64,000 nucleotides of DNA. Origin: Phorcus lineatus. Lineage: Eukaryota; Mollusca; Gastropoda; Trochida; Trochidae. Numbering within the stretch: position 1 is the first letter of the stretch; every line of letters begins with the position of its first letter. Position numbers and translations under genes: made by a program. The stretch is from contig OV121088.1 of NCBI GenBank assembly GCA_921293015.1, positions 1,488,001 through 1,552,000 of the forward strand, read 5' to 3'. The notes under the pieces are model-generated. The model saw nothing but the letters and a program-made list of their open reading frames with translations, did no database searches and was not told where the DNA came from. Shown here piece by piece: positions 1-12,889 of this stretch.

Positions 1-203
1 TGGTTAACTATGATGAAATGTGCTTTGAATTTACTATTTTGTCATGTTGAAAACCTAACCTAACCTCTTTCCCTTTCATGTGTTTTGATATTCATGTTTG
101 ATAGTGAAATGAGATATGGTATAGAAACTTGATACTGCTGGTTTGTGAGCACAGAAATTTTCCAAATTATTGTCAAAATAATTACATTTTCTCTTTCTGA
201 CAG

Positions 204-3200
204 GGAGAACACTTTACACCAGCTTCAAAATAAAGCGCGTGGAGTGCCAGTCAGCAGCGACAGACCTCTCGTCGACGAACTGGTGAGCAAACATACTTGA
301 TACAGCTTCATAGCATAACTACATAGGTTGAGAGCATTAAAAGTTTTGCCATCTAGAAAAAGAGCAAACATCGTAGTGAAAAATTTGATTCCCTCTTAAT
401 TATTTTACTTATTATAAAACTTCATTAGCTCAATTTAAGCAAATGTTTACGGGCATGTGGTTGTGCTCCTCTGCTGTGCAAGAGGTCTGTGGTTCGAATC
501 CCTGCAAAAGTGTCTCAGCAACTTTGTCTAAAGTGGAGAACATTTCTACATGCAGGATGGTTTGGAAAGAATTCTGCTCTGAATTTCAGAACAGTACCCC
601 CAACGGTTTGCTAGTTCCAGCTAACGCATGTAGGTTTCACTGTAATTCACAACTACAGTAGTGTTTTAGGCTTTCTCCCTGCAATAATACTAGCAGCCTT
701 GATATATGTTAAAAAATTGAAAGGGGCGCTAAACCCTAAATCACTTCACTATACCTCCTGTGCTGTGACTCCAGGACCCGGACGCCCCCATCCGACAGAA
801 ACAGATTCTGGACGACCTGGACAAGGAAGACGAGATCCGACTCCTGCAGCATCTCTTCACTTGCATCAGGGCCGGTCAGCTTGAGAAGGTTGGTGGCAAG
901 GATACTATATTAAAGTTCATGTTCTTTATGATGTATTGTTCATCATCATTCAAATTTGTAGTAGAAAATATTGTGTTTTGAGTTTGAATTAGTTTTACTT
1001 TAGGGATTATTGTTTGTTTGTGGCATACAATTTGTATAGAGTTTGAGATGGTTTGTCACAAAGAGCCTACCATGTGCTACAGGATTGAAAATGTTAGTGA
1101 AAATAACCTTTTATTACCGTCTTAAATCAGAATGTTTTTTCTGCCCTTGGTGCTTGGTTTGTTACAAGGAAACAGAATAAGAAATTTAATAAACACTAAA
1201 GTAGTGTTTTGAGTTTTTGATAGGCTAATTTCATGTTGATGTCATACGATATGTTACAGCTGTCAGTTTAGTTTGATAACTGACTTGTAATGTAATTGTT
1301 TTGGGTTTAGCATTTTGATCTTTGACTTCATTGAAACATGACCAGTCTGATTGGGCTGATTAAATGTTCCTAGAATATCAGTCACTAAGACAAGCCATTG
1401 GATCATAGAAGAGATCACTGTTAAACTGCACTGTCATATTCCGAGAACCTCATTCTTTTTCCTACAGGCCCAGGAGGTGTGTCAGAGCTGTGGCCAGTCA
1501 TGGCGTGCAGCAACCCTGGAGGGATGGAGACTCTACCATGACCCAAACTACGAGGGACTGGGGGTAGACGGGCAGATCGATTCTATACAGGGTAACCCGT
1601 ACAGGGACATCTGGAAACTGGTGTGCTGGAATATGGCTCAGGAGGTGTGATGTGGTTTACGTCTGTCAGTACACGTTAATTTCATGTTATTTGACTATGG
1701 GTCTAATATTTGTTCAAGCGATTAAGACTATTTTCTCAGAGCAAAGGGTTGTCTCCTTAGGTCAATAATGTAGGACATTATCATTTGATCATTATTTTGT
1801 TATACAATATTGGTTTGTCCAAAGTAACATACAGAGTTATTTGTGACAAACAACAGAAAGACTTTCATTAGCTAGTGTTTGAGATTGGTGCAAGTTATTC
1901 CTTATAGGAATAGTTAGTGAATCCACTGCTGTACTGCTTACAAAAACAGCTCATTCTCTACAAATGAAATCATTCCAAAAATATCATCTTCTCTCCTCTC
2001 CAGTCCAAGTTCAACCAATACGAGAAGGCGATCTATGCTGTGCTGAGCGGGAACCTCAAGTCTATCCTGCCGATCTGCCGGACATGGTACGACTACCTGT
2101 GGGCGTACTACAAGGTCATGGTGGACGTGAAAGTTGAGGAGGAGGTCAGACTCAATTCCATGATGGACCGACAACCCGAGGACATGCCCGCCGAGTTCTG
2201 GGATAAAAAGTGAGTTGAGCATAGGGCTTACCTGTATAGGAGCTCATGTGCTAATGCTCAATTTAGTCCCAGTTCCTATTTTTAACTCTTTACCTGACCA
2301 AGTAATATGCATTGCATTCCTGTAATATGGACTTAAAGAGTTGTGAAATTAGTAAAGAGAAAGGTATCTCTGTTTGAAAGGGGATTAAAAAACACACTCA
2401 GAATTACCTCATGGACACAATGTGGATCATATGTCATTACCAAAATGTTTTATTTACAGAATGGAACCCAACCAAGTTTTCCAAGAAATTGAGGCTAGTT
2501 TTGATGATGTAAGTAGCGAAATTCTTCACATAGTTTTTACAAAGTTTTCAATTTTATTTTGAAAATCTTTTCTTTTCAAGTCTTATATGAAAATGTATTA
2601 ATGATTCTGTTATATAAATGGAGAGAGTTTTATTGGTAAGGTTTTACTATTTTTACAAAAATCACTGCATTATTAAATTATAAAAGCATAGAAGTAATCT
2701 AAATTTAAATGTGCATTTACTTTTAGATCTTTAGTTGCATGGTTTAGCAAATTACAAAATTAACCACCCATATTATTTCAGAATGTCAGGACAGAGTCAC
2801 AGAGTAAATTCCACATAATGCAGAAATACATCATCCTAGGAGACGTAGATGGTAAGTCTGTCGGTTTGTTCAAATTATAAATTTCATACTGAGTAGAAAT
2901 TCCACAGGTTTTACTTTGAATCTCATCCCTTTGCCAATGTAAATTAATCTTGAGATAGTGGCAAATCTTTGGGGTCGTATGTTTGCCTTTTTAATGAGAG
3001 AAATGTACTAGACATGCATGTTGCTCTTGTGTACACAGCGCTGATTGAGGTGATGCACAGCTGGGTGAGGCAGGAACGTCCGACCCTCCCGCCGCACCTC
3101 GTCCGCTTTATGGCCCATCTTGTCCTCTTCCTCCGAACCATTGGACACAGCACTAAGGTGAGTTGCTGACCTCTCTGGGCAAGGAATTCTGAGTTGACAC

Positions 3201-6200
3201 CCTCGTTGTTGGTAGGTGGGACTCTGCTCCTCTGTCAGTGAACAAAAAGGGTTGTTGAGTTCGTCATTGTACTTTATAGTAAGGAAGTTGGAAATCCATA
3301 GACTCTTTTCATTTATTTTGAAAAGGAAGAGTTCCTTGGATTTTCAAGAGTGGAGTGTTTTGATATAGATGCTAACACTTTTAACAAAATAGTGTTTACA
3401 CAAATATTAGCATCTACACCAAACTGTTCCCATCTTGTGATGGGAAGGTTGGAAGTCCTTAGAACTCTTACTTTCCGTCCAACAACTTGTAAATGTATGA
3501 CAAACAATGATCTCATGAAATGGATATCAATATTCAGAATATATATTCAAATTACCCATTTACTTAAATTTTCAAATAATCGGAAATTATATTCTAGAAA
3601 TTCTTTTGACAAGGAGTCTAGATTTTTTTACACATCAGCCCTATAAGGCAATACAGGATTATGACAATGGCCGTCGTCTTGTGTTCTGACATCTGGCATC
3701 ATCTGTCACCTCTTCATATTTTTTACCTCAAAATTCTCTCTTTTAATGAGGTAAAATGCCCAAATCAAGTTGGGAATCAGAGAGGTTTGGAGATATATCA
3801 AACCGTGTGTCTTCAACGTACAATGAATCAGTTTGTCATGGTTGCTCATGATGTTCATCATGAAATGTGTAGATTTAGTAAGAATGACACTGATTTCAGT
3901 ATCAAGCAGTATGTTGTATCATGTTCTCAGGAAGAATTGTGTACGACCATCCTGGAGACGTACGTTGAAGATCTCATCAACAACAAGCACAAACAGCAGG
4001 TGGCGCACTATGTTGCCACTCTCCCGCGTGATTCCCAAGTCATCTGGTACGCAAAGTTCCTTGAAGGTGAGTGTCTACGTCATATTTCCTAGCAGCCATT
4101 GTTCCGGTATGTCATTAGCTGTGCTATCATAAAACTTTTGAACTTGAATCCCAGACACTTAATGTGTTTTTGTTTTGGAAAATGAATTGAAATCAGAATT
4201 AGTTATGATCACTTTGGTGAGACGTTGTCCTCATTTTGTAAACACAATTAATGGAGTAATCTTTATGTGTCAACTGCAAGTGTCTAAAGGTTGCAGATAA
4301 TTCCTGACAATATGGTACATACTTGCTGCATGAAAGTATCTCCATATCTTGAACTAAAGATGGTTACTTACTCGCCCTATTTGGTATATTGTATAGATAC
4401 CCTTTGAGGTATCAAGGAATGATCTGAGACACATCAGTGTTAGAAAAATACCCTTGCAGGTATCGTTCAGACACACAGCAGTTTGCAGGTTATGGAGCAT
4501 GATCTATTCTTACGCCAGCTCTAATGACTTGCTAAGATAGGCCTTAAAGCATTTCCTGTACTTTTTAGTACTTGTCACCAAGGCTGCAGTGACGGATCAC
4601 AATAGTCAAATGAGAAATCATGTGAGAATTGCAGCTTTTTGCCAAAGAGGGCACTGCACTCAAAACACAAATTTCAACTGGTTGGCAGCAAGGTTTAAAT
4701 TAGCCAGTGTAGAGACTGGTGCAATTTAAGGCCATGCGGGGGAAGATGGTTGTGAAGCTGACAAGATGATATGTGACATTTGCCAGTGTTTCAATTACAA
4801 ATTGATCTACCCCTACAGGTATCGAGGATCGGGCGGAGAGACAGCAGTGTCTGCAGGTAGCGGAGGAGGAGGGACTTGACATCCCCCTCATTACTAAAAC
4901 AGTTGTCGAGAACATCCGACACCGCGACTCGGGAGACATCAAGGTTAACATCAACATGGCCGTCGATACTGCTGTATCAGAGGTACGGGTATAATCACTT
5001 TGAAGAACAAGAGCAAGCACTACCGCAGTGTTGCACCAAGTGTCAAGGCTGGGGTATAACCCTTTTTGCTTGGTGTCCCAAAAATGTTTGAGAAGGAGGA
5101 CTTTTCCCATTGCAGATAATTTCTATACAAAATTTAAAAAATAATTCTGACGAACTTAAAACAACACTAATCTACATGATACATATTTTCCTGTGTTGTA
5201 ATTTTGTAATACGTTATTCCCCTGATAACAGTAAAGAATATAGTTAATCAATCAAGGTCAGATCTCGTTCACATTAATTTTGCAGTTATATTTCTGTCCT
5301 AGCTGAGGTATGAGCCATTTACTGCTAACACATACATCTAGATAATACATGCAAGGAGTTGTAGACGATCTGATTCTGATATTCAGTGTTCAGTCGCAAA
5401 TGTAATCTTATCATGATGATGATGAAAACTGTCAGCTTTCGAGCTTCTATTCAGTCAAAATCAACTCTTACAGATATTTTACTTTTACATTTACAGGAAG
5501 ATCGTAAGAAGATTGAAGCGATCGACTGGCTAGTGTTTGATCCATCACAGAGGACTGAAGCTGTCAAACAGGCTAATGCTGTGATGAGGTCGTTCATAGG
5601 TGAGTTACCGTATCGTGTGTTTAGATATTTGACGATTTACAAATTTCTGTTTTGATGTCTTAATAAGTGAGATTCTACATGTATTGCTGCAGTTTGTCAG
5701 TATCAAGGTTCACTTGATCTTCAATCATCAAATGCAATGCAATTTTGAAATTATCATTTAGTCACAATTGTTTGGTAAACAGAGGTCATGTTGACAGAAT
5801 TCGAACTTGTACAGAATGTCATAGTTTGCCATTTCATTTGATGTGATCGATTCTTTTCGTTAAAATCATTTATGATACACATCATGTTATGGCTACTCAT
5901 TGCAATTGGTTACATTGCTTGTTAAAGTGGTAGTCATCTACTAAACTCCAATCAATGTCTTGTTCCATTTGTTACTAGCCGTGAAAAAGCATGTGGCAGC
6001 TCGGGAAGTGTTTGACAAACTTCCAACCGACTCGGTCGACATCATCTACAAGATCTGGCACTCCAAGGTAGTGTTCATCTGTTGCCATTCTGAAATTGTA
6101 TTGTATAAGATTATACTGTCTAAGAATCAGCGAGTCTAATCTCCACAGCTGTTTCTGGTTAAACAAATTTGTTTATCGTATTTCTTTATAGGGTCATGGA

Positions 6201-8362
6201 AAAAAATCAGAAATTTACATTAGCAGTAAATCAGAATTTGGAAGTTTGTTTGCTCATCAGTAGAAGGGCATATTATGCTGTCATGAAGGTTTGTATACAA
6301 TGTATAAGTTGTTTTACTGTACTGCCCACAGACTGGATCTACCACTCTACAACCTGCAGACGAAAATGCCATCAGAGAGTACATGTGTATAAAGGCATAT
6401 CTGGTAAGCACATTTTTTCATAAATACTCTTTAATCTAAAGTGCCCGTGGCAAGTTCAAGCAATATTTTATCCTTTTTGGTGCTTACCCCAAGCCAGGAA
6501 GCAGCATCTCAAAATTTTTATTATTTTGGGAGTGGATGCTCTACCAACTGAGCTACTTTCAATCAACACAGACCTGTGTTGTTAGTCACCTTAAACCCTG
6601 ATTGGGGGATGACAGTTCAGTGGTTTGAGCGTTTTGGCACGATTAAGAGGTTTGTGATTCAGATCCTACTAGAAGCATGGCAACTGAAAACTGTACAAAT
6701 TCATTTAAGAATTAAGATGTTAATGTTAAGAACTCTATGTAGTAAGTCAATTAAAACAATTACTTAATTTCAATTTTCATAAATATGTTATCAGGTTGAG
6801 CTCAAGCTCAAGATCAAGAGCCTTCGTATGATTAGTAGAAATGCATTCTGATGTAAAGAAAGATAAATCAAACATGTGAATATCAAATTCTGCAGGATGC
6901 TATAGAGAGTTTCAACGACTGGTTTGCCCTGTGCCACCACGGGAAGCCGTCCAAACCAGACCTGACAGTGGGAGCAAGCTTCACAGACAGGGTCGCGTTT
7001 GAACATCGCATGAAGCAGTTCGACTCCGAGCTAGAGCGGTGGAAACACAGTCTTCTCATGCAGACTAAGGTCAGAATACGATTAAGAGGTTAACGTTATG
7101 TGGTGGCCAAAGTCTGGTATGTGTTTGTATGAATATCTAGAAATTGTGTTAAATTTGGAGATGATGGTGGACCAAGCAGATCTTAGTGACTCATTGCCCA
7201 TTCAATTATTTTTCCCAACCTAAAATGATATTTTCATATTAGTATGTAAGGACATTGATACTGAAAATGTTGTTTTTAGAATTTATAGGTATGAATATAA
7301 TATTCATGCAAAAGTATTTTGTGTTTTTTGGACAGTTTTTAATTAGCTTGTTTGTCCATTAAGGCCAATTGGATATTTGTTTTGAGATTGAATTGAAAGA
7401 ATATGGAAAAACCAAACTATTTGTTTGCAAATTTTTCAGCTTTTTCTGATTTGTAAAGAGTGATTTTGAAATAAAAATAATCAAATGAAAATGGTTTATC
7501 TTTTGACTTTCAGACAACGAAGGATCGTATCTACAATGTGTTGCTGTTCACAGACGGAGGGTGGATGGTTGACCAGTTTGAGGTTTGTACTCAATTTTCT
7601 TATCAATGGTCTCCAATGACTGACATACTGAAGCACTTAACAATTTCTCACTGGATGCTGTTTATGCTTGCACAGCATTTCCTGTGTAAATGATGCATTG
7701 ACACCATGTTTGATGGTAGTGCACATGGTGTCCATTTCTGAGTTATTTTTATTATGGCGGGAGAAAGAAGAACTCTTTGAATTATGATGAAGGTGGGTAT
7801 AAGGAAGAAGCTGTTATTATGTCAAAAACAAAATTTAGTTACCATATTTGTTTTTAGCACATCATGCACCCTTTTACCTGACCAGCACATTATCTCCCCT
7901 CACTGTTTCAAGGAGGGCGACGTTGACGAGACCCGCCAGCACCAGATGCGTCTCCTGCGCCAACTCCATCTGCCGGCTCTCTGCCTCAACCTGCATCATG
8001 TGCTGCACTCTAGTCAGCTTTACCCAGAGTGTCTCCAGCTCGCCGACTACATCGCCTCTGAGAGCTACAAGCTTTACAAGGTGAGCATATCTATCAAGCT
8101 AACTGAATATCTGTATTGAAGCTGCCATGCCTAAACTAAGAGCTGTATGTAGTGACAATCTAACCTCTAATTCACAGTTAATGAACTTTAAGTTTGTTTT
8201 TCTTTTTTCTTTTCAAGTATTATTGTAAACTAAATACCAATATTTCATGTATTTCAGGAATTCAACAAGGAGGATTTGCAGAGACTGTTGAAGCAGCTGA
8301 GAGAATCGTCTCTCTGTCTTCTCGACCAGAACAAAGACCCACTAGGCTACCAACTGGTGTAG
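204..8362 (+). CDS. NUP107: Nucleoporin Nup107, 3' part (16 exons, 5' end outside window)
   Basis: Scaffold subunit of the Y-shaped (Nup107-160) complex of the nuclear pore. Exons read by splice sites and similarity to animal Nup107: 204-282, 775-888, 1468-1644, 2004-2209, 2460-2508, 2782-2851, 3039-3157, 3931-4066, 4819-4982, 5497-5599, 5979-6067, 6332-6403, 6896-7069, 7514-7582, 7913-8080, 8258-8362. All junctions are AG/GT and the joined frame stays open for 630 residues to TAG. Recognisable family segments include [71 protein letters not shown] and the terminal DPLGYQLV. The human protein is about 925 residues, so roughly the N-terminal third is missing to the left. The fold is an all-helical Nup84/Nup107 solenoid. 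The introns hold SINE-like relics and otherwise nothing I can name. The gene converges on the polyketide synthase gene. Confidence 0.97.
451..505 (+). repeat. tRNA-derived SINE relic in a NUP107 intron
   Basis: The segment has tRNA-like architecture. A degenerate A-box-like stretch near 458-470 is followed by an exact RNA polymerase III B box, GGTTCGAATCC, at 491-501. It does not fold as an intact tRNA that I can see and is followed by non-tRNA sequence, as in a SINE. The 3' boundary cannot be fixed by eye. Confidence 0.4.
6534..6680. repeat. Two tRNA-like SINE fragments in opposite orientation
   Basis: On the minus strand, 6555-6534 reads TAGCTCAGTTGGTAGAGC plus four bases, a near-perfect tRNA D-arm/A box, but no matching B box follows. 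On the plus strand, 6613-6631 resembles the head of a SINE (CAGTTCAGTGGTTTGAGCG), with a degenerate B box at about 6654-6666. Both lie in a NUP107 intron. Confidence 0.35.
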
Positions 8363-9410
8363 TTTGGATTGGGATGATATGAAGATATCTTTCAAGAGGA
8401 TGGAAATATTTCATGCGAGACTTTGAGTGAAGACCTCGGTCTCTGTACCTGTAACTACCAGCTGGCATGGTTATGTTGAAGTTAAAGAAGTTAAATTTTC
8501 AAGAAGACTGATATCTTTTATGTGAGATATGAAGTGAAGGATTAAAGCAGCATCTCTGTTTCTGATCCTCTCAATACCAGCTGGTATAGTGGGTCCGAGA
8601 TGAAAATAATATTCAACTACAGAGATATATTTACAGTAAGATATAAGTGAAGGATTAAAGCCTCGTCATTGTCATCTGAGCCTCCTCTGCTTGAAGGTTT
8701 AAGTTCTAGTAAATTACTGCTTGATCTCCTAAACCCCTCTGCCGCCAGCTTCAGTGTATATCACATTCAGAGGATCTCGACATACAAAGTGATGAATGAA
8801 GATACTCTTGTGTCTGAAACAATTTACATGGGCAGCCCTTGATGAGTGAATGTTGTCTGAAAACCTGTGTGAACAAATATTATTTCCAAGATCCTTAAGA
8901 TTGGTCCTCGGATGTGCAAGGGTTTTTTTAGAGGGAGGAGGGAGACAAGTGACCTTAATATCTATAAAAGCGGAAGAGGGATATACATGTCAGGTGTGTT
9001 GAATAACTATCTTACGACTGCTACTTTTGTACAGAAAGAAACCTAATCAAAGTATTTGTGGTTACAGATATGAAGAGTTCATGGTTTTCTATTTCATCAG
9101 AAATCTAAATGAAACTAATAAAAGATTTCATAAAATTTACATTGCCAAACAAACTTAGAATCAAGCCATTGTGAAATCTTACTTCATGGATGATGGCATC
9201 ACTAATGATGTCACCAAGGTTGGATCCAATGAAAATGTCAAATAGAGCCCATTATGTATATCATTGTGGTTAGAAAATGTGTCTAAATGCTCGTATGAGT
9301 ATGAAATGACCAACGGTGTTGTGAATAATGTTTTTTCACTGCCATCAGTATGGATGTATTATCATCACATGTTTTCTATGTGTAAATATCATGAGGACCA
9401 TTGTAATAAA
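8363..9410 (+). other. Probable NUP107 3' UTR
   Basis: This is non-coding sequence after the NUP107 stop. Candidate polyadenylation signals AATAAA occur at 9117-9122 and 9405-9410. The first 340 bases contain degraded repeats of about 110 bp that echo the end of the coding exon (CTACCAACTGGTGTAG at 8347-8362; CTACCAGCTGGCATGG near 8456; TACCAGCTGGTATAG near 8575). Confidence 0.6.
9405..9410 (+). promoter_or_regulatory. Candidate polyadenylation signal of NUP107
   Basis: This is a canonical AATAAA hexamer about 1 kb after the stop codon, followed by A-rich sequence. An alternative hexamer lies at 9117-9122. Confidence 0.45.
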
Positions 9411-12400
9411 TTCACAAACTGAAACTTGATTATTGTCATTTGGCTAGTTTTTAGGGAAAACTTAGTTTCTGAATTGATGCATTTAACAAGTATGAAGAAG
9501 TATTTTTCACTGTTTGCTTCAAGGATAAGTTATGTCTGATAAAATTGACCGTTTTGTGAGGATTAAAAGTTTCAAATTATTGACTGCGGAGAAAATACTT
9601 GTTCAGGTCTCCAGACCACTAAAATTCTCTTGGAAAAGTGATAACTCTGTCATAAATTCCTTTTGCTCTCCTCAGTCCTAATACAAAATGATGGAGCCAG
9701 ATGCAAAGTTAGTTGTGCAATCTGCAACATCTGAAAAGGTCTGAGTTATTTCTTTTTGCTATCTGACAGGTAAACTTTATATGAATGTGCACTTTGATTT
9801 TCTTTAATGTATCACAGGATCTTTTTCATATAAAAGTTCCACATCAAGTTTTAACTTGTGGTAGTCAGCATCACTCGCTCTTATGAGCTCGCTGCATTCC
9901 CTAAATTGGTGATAAGTATATGTCACAATGTGTGAAGGGTTTCACCTCATATTGAATTGTGGCTGAAATATTGACCAAGCACCTACATAACCCACTCAAA
10001 CAAGAATGGTTTTGCCAAATAATAATTAGCAACAAATTGTCAATAAGAAGCTTTATTCGGAAAATATTTCATATATAGACTAACAAAGTTGTTTTATGAC
10101 ATAGCTTTTTTGCTTAATTGCTGTTGAGACTATGGGGTTTCAAAGTTTTATTCACCAAAGAAATACTTTTGATACTTCAATATTTATGCAAATCAATAAT
10201 ATTTCTTTTGTCTTAAAGGGGCAGTACAACATATTAATCCTTAACATAAATATATATATCTATGCCAAATGAGTTATCTTCTGAGGGACAAACACCTCAT
10301 TATTCAACCAAATTATCCAAAGTTGTAGAAGAAAGTATCAAGTTTCAAGCAAAACTGCTGATGGCCATTTTTAGTGTGAACACCTTTTAATTAAATCAAT
10401 TATGGTAGTGACTTGGATTATCATAGCTTAACATGGAGGTTCATTTGAGAACTAATTCCTTTTGAGTAAAACATCATTTGCAATTGGTAAAAATTTTTCT
10501 CGCTTTGTTGAGATCACTTTGTTTTTATAAACAAACATGCTACTACCCCTTTAAGATCTTGACACTACAGATTGATTTCTTTAACATGGGTCAAAATCCT
10601 CTTCCTGTAAAAGAATCCTTAGAGTTTTTAAACAACACTAAGATCATGAGTTCATCAACAGCTGATTCAAAACTTAATATTTACCTTTGGTGAGACAGCA
10701 ATCAAGTTCAACTTAGACAATAACATAGGAAATACAGCAAGCATATACAGACAACTCGTATTCAATACTGACTTATAACTTACACATTAAACATCCTACT
10801 TAACGTTGTCATAGCTTTAAATGATTATGTCATTAGTATTTTAACAATTATAAATCATTAAATCATGCTTCATCAATAAAGTGAAATTAAAGTAATAATT
10901 ATAATTATTTGATTATCAGGTTAATATGTTAAAATAATAATCCAGCAATTCACAAGTCAGAGATCAAAGGGACTCCATCTATATCCATATTTCAAGCAAA
11001 AAGCAAACATCAAATATGAAATCCAGATTTACAGCGCTGAGGTATTTATACATACCAAATACTCTTACCACCAAGGAAACAAAGGATACATTTTCTGGGA
11101 AGAAAATGAATATTAAAGTAAACATAAACGGATGAATAAAAAAAGCTGTGAAATATTGAAATCAAAGATTGTTGGTCTGACTCAGACATCAACAAGAACA
11201 TTCAATATCAACATGAACTTCAACAAAGGGAGTATTTTTAAACAAACGATAGGTCTACATTTTGTTATCATTTGTTATCAACTGACATAAAATTGGTTTT
11301 ATTATGTAGCGCGAACTGACATAAACTTTGTTTTACGATAAGATTAATAAAAGACGGAACATCACCGCTCAAATGCATTACTTTGGGGGATAAACATAAA
11401 ACATCCTAGTTGGGGAAATTTACACAATGTTTGCACAAACAATTTCATTTCAATAATATAATTTTATGCACCACGTGACCTGTACAACGAAAAGCAGCAA
11501 AATCATGCAAGTACACAAATGTGTTAACATTAAGAAGATTGTCAATTAATCTAATATTTATGATAAGATATGTACAAATGAAATAAAAACACAGTAATCA
11601 ATGAACATATTTTCAGTGATGTGGCCCCTTTCACAAAAACAGTTTTCATAAAGTACATGTCACAAACTAGTGTTTGCAAGAAATAACATTTACTCCGAAG
11701 TAACCACCGCTACATTAACGTATTTGTATCCACACAGTTCCTTTAATACCCTGATGTACCAGGCCAAATGCCTTGTATAGCTATCAATACAACAAATACA
11801 AAGACATGCATACACCCCAACCAGCACCATTCCAATGACAGAACCCTTTAATTCGCTTCAAGCGCCGTAAAAGCGACAGATTAATGGCTATAAAATTACA
11901 TGCCGCACACAACAGTCGGCTTTATGAGGCATTTGCCCTATATATCTAGGTATTGTCAAAACTCTGCGTATACAAATAGGCTAATACATATGGCACAACA
12001 TAGGAAGTGACATAAATAGCTCAATACGGTCATAGCAATGTAAAGCTTTTCATGGAACGTTAGAATATATTCCTCAACAACAAAAATAAATACTCAATAA
12101 ACATGTTTTAAAAATCATACAGTTTGATCAAAGAATCTGGTACAAATATATAGCTTTAACAATAGGGCATAACACATTCATAAAAACATACCAATTAAGA
12201 TATATTATAATAAGAGGTGACAATTGTAGAATTCAAACATCAAAGAAGGAAATAATAATAACATAACTTTGTACATGAATATATATACAGGCATATTTCT
12301 TTACTCTAGGTGAGTGTGGGATGATTTGGGTATTTTTTCTTACCAATAGATATTGGCAGTGAACTTACAAGACAAACAGCATGAATATAGAACAACGTAA

Positions 12401-12889
12401 ACATAACATAACCAGTATACATTGTGATATATTAGTTTTTAAAAATCATTTAACTAACAGAAAGAGAAGTATATAGGTATCGCTATGAACCATATGTTTG
12501 GTGGAGAATCTAAAACATAGAATCCTGAATACATTGACCCAAATCATGATCTGACAAAGAACTTCCTTATTTTGTTATTGACCCAAATATATACATGGTA
12601 TGTAATTTGTGAAGTTGTAGCGATTAACAATTATTTTAACTTCAAGCACGAAGTTTGAACGGGTACTCTTGAATGTGAAAAATAGACTAAATAAGATAGT
12701 GGAATACATGCGTTTGTGCATGAACTGCACAAGAAGGCTTAATGTCTTTCGATTTTGCAATCGCGAAAAAACGGCAACAAAGCAAGCACATTACCAGTTT
12801 CTTAAGAATACTGAGAAGATATCTCTTCAGACTAACGCTGACCTGACCATCCATCAAAATTTCATCGTTGAAATTGTCATCTGCTTTTC
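9411..12889. other. Convergent intergenic region between NUP107 and the PKS
   Basis: AT-rich DNA with stops in all frames and no convincing exon. It must contain the 3' UTR of the minus-strand PKS, probably several hundred bases below 12890, but I could not pick its polyadenylation site with confidence. It includes a TTAA-flanked MITE-like element at 10213-10554. Confidence 0.5.
10213..10554. mobile_element. TTAA-flanked MITE-like element (about 340 bp)
   Basis: TTAA at 10213-10216 is followed by AGGGGCAGTA. At the far end, TACTACCCCT is followed by TTAA at 10551-10554. The inner 10 bases are inverted repeats with one mismatch. Duplication of TTAA is the target-site signature of piggyBac-type transposases. 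There is no internal coding capacity, so it would be non-autonomous. Confidence 0.45.

Noticed and set aside
49..63. Telomere-like AACCTAACCTAACC
   Set aside because: Only about three CCTAA units inside a NUP107 intron; too short to be a telomeric remnant.
491..501. Functional tRNA gene
   Set aside because: The B box is perfect but no cloverleaf with paired acceptor and anticodon arms can be drawn; better read as a SINE relic.
3661..4092. 143-codon plus-strand ORF
   Set aside because: It runs through a NUP107 exon (3931-4066) in the coding frame but its upstream half is intron; the exon acceptor at 3930 explains the signal.
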